Below are positions 59,280 through 64,000 of a DNA stretch of 64,000 nucleotides, one piece after another. This DNA comes from Jannaschia sp. GRR-S6-38 (GTDB lineage Bacteria > Pseudomonadota > Alphaproteobacteria > Rhodobacterales > Rhodobacteraceae), in the NCBI RefSeq assembly GCF_029853695.1, contig NZ_CP122537.1:3256676-3320675 (forward strand). Reading direction: 5' to 3'. The position numbers were made by a program, and so were the translations under genes. How positions within the stretch are numbered: the first letter of the stretch is position 1; every line of letters begins with the position of its first letter. Below the pieces are notes generated by a model. That model was given only the letters and a program-made list of their open reading frames with translations, was not told where the DNA came from and ran no database searches.

Positions 59280-60437
59280 ATGACCAATGCGCAGCAATTC
59301 GGCTTCGGCACGCAGATCCGCAAATCGCCCTATTTCGACGCGACCGTCCGCTGGGGCGCCAAGGGCTTCTCGGTCTACAACCACATGTATATCCCGCGCG
59401 ATTTCGGCGACCCGGAGCAAAACTTCTGGAACCTCGTCAACGACGCGATCCTTTGCGACGTCGCCGTCGAGCGCCAAGTCGAGATCACCGGCCCCGATGC
59501 CGCCCGCTTCGTGCAGATGCTGACCCCGCGCGACCTGAGCCAGATGGCCGTGGGCCAGTGCAAATACGTCCTGATCACCAATGCCGAGGGCGGCATCCTG
59601 AACGACCCCGTGGCGCTGCGGCTCGGGCCTGACCATTTCTGGCTCTCGCTGGCCGATAGCGACATCCTGCTCTGGGCGCAGGGCGTGGCGGTCCATTCCG
59701 GCCTCGACGTCACGATCCGCGAACCCGACGTCTCGCCCTTGCAGCTCCAGGGCCCGCAATCGCGCAACATCATGCAGGCGCTCTTCGGCGACGCGATCCT
59801 CGACCTGCGCTACTACTGGCTGCGCGAGCTCGATCTCGACGGCATCCCGCTCGTCGTCTCCCGCACCGGCTGGTCGAGCGAGCTGGGATACGAGATCTAC
59901 CTGCGCGACGGATCGCGCGGCGACGAGCTGTGGGAGCGGATCATGGCCGCCGGCGCGCCCTTCGGCCTCAAGCCCGGCCACACGTCGACCATCCGCCGGA
60001 TCGAGGCGGGGATGCTGTCCTATCACGCCGACATGGATCCCGGGACCAACCCGTTCGAGCTGGGGCTCGGGCGTCTCGTCGATCTCGACAGCGATATCGA
60101 CTTCATCGGCAAGCCCGCCCTGGCCCGCATCCGCGACGCGGGGATCCGCCGCAAGCAGGTGGGCCTCGTGATCGGCGGTGACCGCCTGGCCACGCCGAAC
60201 ACCGTCTTCTGGCCCGTCTCGGCCGGCGGCCGCCACGTCGGCAAGGTCACCTCCGCCGTCCATTCCCCGCGGCTGGGCCGGAACATCGCGCTCGCGCTAA
60301 TCGACGCCGAACAGGCCGTTCTGGGCGCGTCGGTCGAAGTCGCCGTCGACGGCCGGCCGACACGGGCCGAGATCGTGGACCGGCCCTTCTTCGACCCGAA
60401 GAAATCCCTCGCCACCGCGCCCGCCAAGGTGGCCTGA
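59280..60437 (+). CDS. GcvT/DmdA-family tetrahydrofolate-dependent methyltransferase
   Basis: This 385-residue protein belongs to the aminomethyltransferase fold and is closest by eye to DMSP demethylase DmdA: FSVYNHMYIPRDFG, DVAVERQVEITGPDA, GGILNDPVALRLGPDHFWLS and PFELGLGRLVDLDSDIDFIG. DmdA usually has SGWSKQGGxE, here TGWSSELGYE, so it may be a neighbouring clade rather than true DmdA. If it is DmdA, it demethylates DMSP to methylmercaptopropionate with THF. No dmdBCD genes are in the window. The sarcosine oxidase alpha subunit shares the fold. Confidence 0.8.
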   Translation: MTNAQQFGFGTQIRKSPYFDATVRWGAKGFSVYNHMYIPRDFGDPEQNFWNLVNDAILCDVAVERQVEITGPDAARFVQMLTPRDLSQMAVGQCKYVLITNAEGGILNDPVALRLGPDHFWLSLADSDILLWAQGVAVHSGLDVTIREPDVSPLQLQGPQSRNIMQALFGDAILDLRYYWLRELDLDGIPLVVSRTGWSSELGYEIYLRDGSRGDELWERIMAAGAPFGLKPGHTSTIRRIEAGMLSYHADMDPGTNPFELGLGRLVDLDSDIDFIGKPALARIRDAGIRRKQVGLVIGGDRLATPNTVFWPVSAGGRHVGKVTSAVHSPRLGRNIALALIDAEQAVLGASVEVAVDGRPTRAEIVDRPFFDPKKSLATAPAKVA

Positions 60438-60546
60438 CCGCGGCGCAAAGGCGCGATTGACGACCGTCAAGGACAGGCGCGCCCCGGCGCGGCTCCATGG
60501 GGCAGGGCGCGCGGCACCCCGCCGCCGCCCCGTCCGGAGGCGCGCC

Positions 60547-61746
60547 ATGTCCCTGTCCCTCGTCCTCAATCTCCGCTCCGTCTCCCGCGCGCTCGGCGCG
60601 CTCCGCCGCGCCTGGCTCGAGGATGCGCCGCGCCGCCATGCCGAGGCGACGGGCCTGATGCTGGGCCACATGATGCTGAACCCGCGCGGCGTGGCCGACC
60701 GGACGCTGCCGCTGATCTCGGAATTCCTGCGCGAACACGGGCCCGAGGGGGTCGACTCGATCTATCTCTCGGCCATGTCCGCCGCCGCGGCCTACAACAC
60801 CCCCGCCTTCCGCGAGGGACTGGCCGTGGGCCGCGCGATCGTGCCCGCGCGCAAGGGCGTCGCCAAGCCGGATTTCATCATCGATCTCGTCGATCTCGGG
60901 GCCGAGCCGATGCAGCGTCTGGCTGCGCTCTTCGGCGCGCCGCGCGACCGCCGCCACCCGGCGCTGGGCCTGCCGGGGATGGAGGGCATCGCCGCGCGGC
61001 TCGACGCGGCCCGGACCGGCTTCCACTATCCCGGCGCGCGCACCGGCCCCTTCACCGAATTCATCTCCAAGCTCTATCCCGACGGCATCCGCAACGCGAT
61101 CTACGCCAACCTCCCGTCCCCGTCGAACACCGGGATGCTGCCCGGGTTCGGGCCGCTGATGCGCGGCGCGCTCGGCCCCTTCGACGAATACCGCCTGCCC
61201 GGCGCGAGCGTCTCGCAGGAAGGCCGCGACAATGCCCGCGCCGAGAAGGACGCGCAGACCGCGGCGATCGTCACCGCCGCCGCCGGCGGGCCCGAGGCGC
61301 AGCCGGGCGCGCATCCGCTCTTCGGCCTGCTGGGCGCGATCCTCGAAGGCCTCGCCGCATCCGGCGCCGCGGCCGAGGCCAAGTCGGACGTGGGCGAGGC
61401 GATGCCGCCCCCCTGGGAGCCGGCGGGCGTCTGCGAAGACCCCGACGCCAAGGTCAAGATGCCGCTCCCCGACGAAGCCGGCGGCGGACGCCCGACGCTT
61501 TGGGAGCTGTTCCAGGCCTACCAGCGCTTCAATTCCCGCCTCGATCCGCTGATCCGCCCGATGCGCGAGGATGTCGGTGGCGATGTTACCATCCTGCGGA
61601 TCCCGAACCCCGGCTGGGTCGATCCGCTCTGGGAGGAGGTGGGCTTCACCATCCCCGAGGACGAACTGCGCCGCCAGTTGGAGTTCATCCAGGCGAAGTA
61701 TTTCGACAGCCTCGTGAACCCGGTGCGCTCGGACGGGTCCGGCTGA
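60547..61746 (+). CDS. Conserved-looking protein of unknown function (399 residues)
   Basis: This soluble 399-residue protein has no signal peptide or membrane segment and matches no family I know. Codon use is typical of the genome and GGAGG precedes the ATG by 7 nt, so it is real. Features are an N-terminal helical region, an aromatic- and Pro-rich middle (about 160-220), an Ala/Gly-rich low-complexity stretch (about 235-290) and a C-terminal part with PTLWELFQAYQRFNSRLDPL and IPNPGWVDPLW. It starts 109 nt after the DmdA-like gene. Confidence 0.65.
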   Translation: MSLSLVLNLRSVSRALGALRRAWLEDAPRRHAEATGLMLGHMMLNPRGVADRTLPLISEFLREHGPEGVDSIYLSAMSAAAAYNTPAFREGLAVGRAIVPARKGVAKPDFIIDLVDLGAEPMQRLAALFGAPRDRRHPALGLPGMEGIAARLDAARTGFHYPGARTGPFTEFISKLYPDGIRNAIYANLPSPSNTGMLPGFGPLMRGALGPFDEYRLPGASVSQEGRDNARAEKDAQTAAIVTAAAGGPEAQPGAHPLFGLLGAILEGLAASGAAAEAKSDVGEAMPPPWEPAGVCEDPDAKVKMPLPDEAGGGRPTLWELFQAYQRFNSRLDPLIRPMREDVGGDVTILRIPNPGWVDPLWEEVGFTIPEDELRRQLEFIQAKYFDSLVNPVRSDGSG

Positions 61747-61952
61747 ACCGCCGCGCCGCCGCCCCGCCGGACGTTCTCACCGCGTAGCCCTCGGCCATGG
61801 GCCAGACCGGCCGGACGTGGCCGTTCCCGGCGGGTCTTCCGGCGCCTGTCCCCTCGACCGTCGACAACCCGCACCCCGCTTGCTATCCTCGCGCCAGACT
61901 GGGGCGCCAGACCCCGGCATGGGCAAGCAGACTTGGACAGGATCACAGCACA

Positions 61953-62510
61953 ATGACCGCATTCACGCGCCGCCGCTTCCTCGCGGCCGCCTCTGCACCG
62001 GTGGCGCTCGCCGCCTGTGGCAACGGCATCGGATCGGACGGGGCCCAGCGCATCGACGCCCGGGCCGACGCCGCCTTCAACTTCATGTACGACACGCTGC
62101 CCGACACGCAGGTCCTGGCCTCCAAGGCCGCGGGCATCCTGATGATGCCGGTCGTGACCGAGGGCGGGCTCTTCCTCGGCGGCGCCTATGGGCGCGGCGT
62201 GCTGCGCATCGACGGGGTGACGGTGGATTACTACTCGACCACCGCGGCCAGCTTCGGGCTGCAGGCGGGCGGGCAGCAATACAGCCACGCGCTGTTCTTC
62301 ATGACCCAGCCCGCGCTGAACAATTTCCGCACCTCGCAGGGCTGGACCGCGGGCGCCGACCTCGAATACGCGGTGCCGTCGCGCGGCAACGCGCTGACGA
62401 CCGGCACGACCGAGCTGCTGACCCCGGTCATCGCGGTCGTCTTCGGGCAGGCGGGCCTCCTGGCCGGGGCCTCGCTGGAAGGCGCGAAATACAACCGCAT
62501 CATCCCCTGA
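61953..62510 (+). CDS. SYLF-domain (YSC84-like) Tat lipoprotein
   Basis: This 185-residue protein starts with a twin-arginine signal ending in a lipobox: FTRRRFLAAASAPVALAAC. The mature part is a SYLF domain: AGILMMPVVTEGGLFLGGAYG, FGLQAGGQQYSHALFFM, LNNFRTSQGWTAGADLEYAV. Eukaryotic SYLF domains bind lipids. Here it is probably tethered to a membrane in the periplasm; the role is unknown. Confidence 0.85.
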   Translation: MTAFTRRRFLAAASAPVALAACGNGIGSDGAQRIDARADAAFNFMYDTLPDTQVLASKAAGILMMPVVTEGGLFLGGAYGRGVLRIDGVTVDYYSTTAASFGLQAGGQQYSHALFFMTQPALNNFRTSQGWTAGADLEYAVPSRGNALTTGTTELLTPVIAVVFGQAGLLAGASLEGAKYNRIIP

Positions 62511-62520
62511 TCCCGCATTT

Positions 62521-62556
62521 CGCACCGTTCCGGCCGATCTGGCTGGGAACGGTGCG
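62521..62556 (+). terminator. Terminator-like inverted repeat after the SYLF gene
   Basis: An 11-bp perfect stem CGCACCGTTCC/GGAACGGTGCG with a 14-nt loop starts 10 nt after the stop codon. There is no T-run. It separates the SYLF gene from the rpsB leader. Confidence 0.5.
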
Positions 62557-62704
62557 CGAATGACGTATGACGCAGATCACCCGTGGATCACCCGCGGATC
62601 ACCCACGCGTTTCGCCCCCTTGCAGCCGCTCCGCCCATGGCCTAGGAGACGCGCACTTCACAGGCGGGGGCGGGCCCCCGGGGGAGACATCCCCGGGCGG
62701 TCCA

Positions 62705-62749
62705 CCGGTTGAGCATCACGCTCTGATCCCTCGCCGAGGATCAAACCGG
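62705..62749 (+). promoter_or_regulatory. Possible three-way-junction leader RNA of rpsB
   Basis: The 45 nt before the rpsB ribosome site can fold into a junction with no unpaired bases at its centre. P1 is CCGGTT (62705-62710) with AACCGG (62744-62749). P2 is GAGC/GCTC (62711-62723, 5-nt loop). P3 is TGATCC/GGATCA (62724-62743, 8-nt loop). The Shine-Dalgarno-like AAAGGA follows at once. Ribosomal protein genes are often regulated by their product through such leaders. Confidence 0.45.
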
Positions 62750-62763
62750 AAAGGATCACGAGC

Positions 62764-63573
62764 ATGGCTCTGCCTGATTTCTCGCTGCGTCAGCTTCTCG
62801 AAGCCGGCGTTCACTTCGGCCACCAGACCCAGCGTTGGAACCCCCGCATGGGGCCGTATATCTACGGCGCCAAGAACGGGATTCACATCGTCGACCTGAC
62901 GCAGACCGTCCCGCTTCTGGACGCCGCGCTGCAGGCCGTCCGCGACACCGTCGCCAAGGGCGGCCGCATCCTCTTCGTCGGCACCAAGCGCCAGGCGCAG
63001 AAGCCGATCGCCGACGCCGCTGAGCGCTGCGCGCAATACTACATGAACCACCGCTGGCTGGGCGGCACGCTGACCAACTGGAAGACGGTCTCGAACTCGA
63101 TCAACCGTCTGAAATCCATCGACGAAGCGATGGAGCAGGGCGGCGAGGGCCTGACCAAGAAGGAGCGCCTCGGCATGGAGCGCGACCAGACGAAGCTGCA
63201 GGCGTCGCTGGGCGGGATCCGCGAAATGGGCGGCCTGCCGGACCTGCTCTTCGTCATCGACGTGAACAAGGAAGACCTGGCCATCGCCGAAGCCAAGAAG
63301 CTGGGCATCCCGGTCGTCGCCGTGGTCGACACCAACTGCTCGCCCGACGGCGTGGACTACATCATCCCCGGCAACGATGACGCGGCGCGCGCCATCGCGC
63401 TCTATTGCGATCTGGTCAGCCGCGCCGCGCTCGACGGCATGTCCGCCCAGCTCGGCGCCGCCGGCGTCGATATCGGCGCGATGGAAGAGGGCCAGACCGA
63501 GGAGGCCGTGGCCGAAGAGGCCGCCGCCCCCGCCGAGGACACGCCCGGCGAAGAGGCGAAGGCCGAGGCCTGA
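62764..63573 (+). CDS. rpsB: 30S ribosomal protein S2
   Basis: This 269-residue protein has S2 signatures [20 protein letters not shown] at the N-terminus, [13 protein letters not shown] (about 98-110) and [22 protein letters not shown]-terminal acidic Ala/Glu-rich tail of about 30 residues, common in alphaproteobacteria, follows. It is followed by tsf as in most bacteria. Confidence 0.98.
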   Translation: MALPDFSLRQLLEAGVHFGHQTQRWNPRMGPYIYGAKNGIHIVDLTQTVPLLDAALQAVRDTVAKGGRILFVGTKRQAQKPIADAAERCAQYYMNHRWLGGTLTNWKTVSNSINRLKSIDEAMEQGGEGLTKKERLGMERDQTKLQASLGGIREMGGLPDLLFVIDVNKEDLAIAEAKKLGIPVVAVVDTNCSPDGVDYIIPGNDDAARAIALYCDLVSRAALDGMSAQLGAAGVDIGAMEEGQTEEAVAEEAAAPAEDTPGEEAKAEA

Positions 63574-63599
63574 AGCCCGCCTTTCCAAAGGCTTACGGC

Positions 63600-63621
63600 G
63601 CGCGGCTCATCCGAGCCGCGC
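63600..63621 (+). terminator. Attenuator-like hairpin between rpsB and tsf
   Basis: A 9-bp stem GCGCGGCTC/GAGCCGCGC with a 4-nt loop lies in the 78-nt gap, followed by a weak T-rich CATTTTA. It may tune the ratio of S2 to EF-Ts mRNA. Confidence 0.5.
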
Positions 63622-63651
63622 CCGACATTCCATTTTACAGGAGACAGGATC

Positions 63652-64000
63652 ATGGCGATCACCGCGAGCATGGTGAAGGAACTGCGCGACACCACCGGCG
63701 CAGGCATGATGGACGCGAAGAAGGCGCTGACCGAGACCGATGGCGACATGGAAGCCGCCGTTGACTGGCTGCGCACCAAGGGCCTGGCGAAGGCCGCGAA
63801 GAAGTCGGGCCGCACCGCGGCCGAGGGCCTGGTGGCCGTGGCCGTCGAGGGCGGCAACGGCGTCGCGGTCGAAGTGAATTCGGAGACCGATTTCGTCGCC
63901 AAGAACGCCGATTTCCAGTCGATGGTCGCCGATATCGCGAAGACCGCCCTGCAGGTCCCGGACCTCGGCGCGCTGACCGCCTTCGAGATCGGCGGCAAGT
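63652..64000 (+). CDS. tsf: Elongation factor Ts (5' part)
   Basis: The first 116 codons are present; the gene continues beyond the window. The N-terminal UBA-like domain with [19 protein letters not shown] and the core [14 protein letters not shown] are diagnostic. EF-Ts recycles EF-Tu-GDP. A GGAG site (GGAGACAGG) precedes the ATG. Confidence 0.97.
   Translation, partial: MAITASMVKELRDTTGAGMMDAKKALTETDGDMEAAVDWLRTKGLAKAAKKSGRTAAEGLVAVAVEGGNGVAVEVNSETDFVAKNADFQSMVADIAKTALQVPDLGALTAFEIGGK

Noticed and set aside
62573..62610. Three near copies of GATCACCC upstream of rpsB considered as an operator array
   Set aside because: Short, imperfect and irregularly oriented, with no matching regulator known; insufficient evidence.

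Overview
The window is a chromosomal segment of a high-GC marine-type alphaproteobacterium of the Rhodobacteraceae (Roseobacter/Rhodobacter group). The evidence is the gene order and content: nifR3(dusB)-ntrB-ntrC-ntrY-ntrX-trkA-trkH-hfq-hflX, a heterotetrameric sarcosine oxidase operon soxBDAG, ccmI-ruvX-DUF1289, fused ispDF-pgpA-cinA, an aglEFGAK alpha-glucoside cluster, an opgCGH glucan locus and a DMSP-demethylase-like GcvT protein. Genes are densely packed, with many 4-nt ATGA/GTGA overlaps. No phage, transposase, integrase or CRISPR array is visible.

Layout. 1-295: low-GC sequence downstream of a tRNA-Ser(GGA). 296-3686: tRNA-Ser, then a LysR regulator facing an acyl-CoA dehydrogenase-fold enzyme that lacks the usual catalytic glutamates, followed by a family III CoA-transferase; this set resembles 3-sulfinopropionate desulfinase clusters. 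3776-9813: a TTC38-like TPR protein and opgC-opgG-opgH for periplasmic glucan. 9815-11073: esterase and membrane/Tat-type rhodanese. 11146-16257: a decaying accessory segment with a broken polysaccharide deacetylase, an intact ThDP enzyme plus acyl-CoA synthetase pair, the C-terminal stub of a class I fumarase-type hydratase, and a broken aldehyde dehydrogenase with a hexanucleotide repeat expansion. 16372-20173: dusA, a TauE/SafE-type exporter, and ccmI-ruvX-DUF1289 on the minus strand.

20345-27166: soxBDAG (with an extra 58-codon membrane ORF between soxB and soxD), Fe/Mn superoxide dismutase, a small hydrophilic protein and a host-attachment-family protein. Sarcosine oxidase makes hydrogen peroxide, so the adjacent oxidative-stress gene makes sense. 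27175-31003: LOG-family hydrolase, LysM protein, ATM1-type ABC exporter. 31046-41102: glucokinase, GH1 beta-glucosidase and AglR on the minus strand, divergent from aglE-aglF-aglG-aglA-aglK. Import of alpha-glucosides, hydrolysis and phosphorylation of the glucose form one pathway, probably controlled by AglR through two quasi-palindromic operators.

41166-46409: a large unrecognised membrane protein with a mosaic composition, hpt, a COQ10/RatA-type protein, cinA, pgpA and ispDF. 46611-59053: the nitrogen-control and potassium-uptake block; both NtrC and NtrX lack the sigma-54 contact loop (GAFTGA). 59280-62510: GcvT/DmdA-like methyltransferase, an unrecognised 399-residue protein and a SYLF-domain Tat lipoprotein. 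62764-64000: rpsB, preceded by a possible three-way-junction leader RNA, and the 5' part of tsf, which runs off the window.
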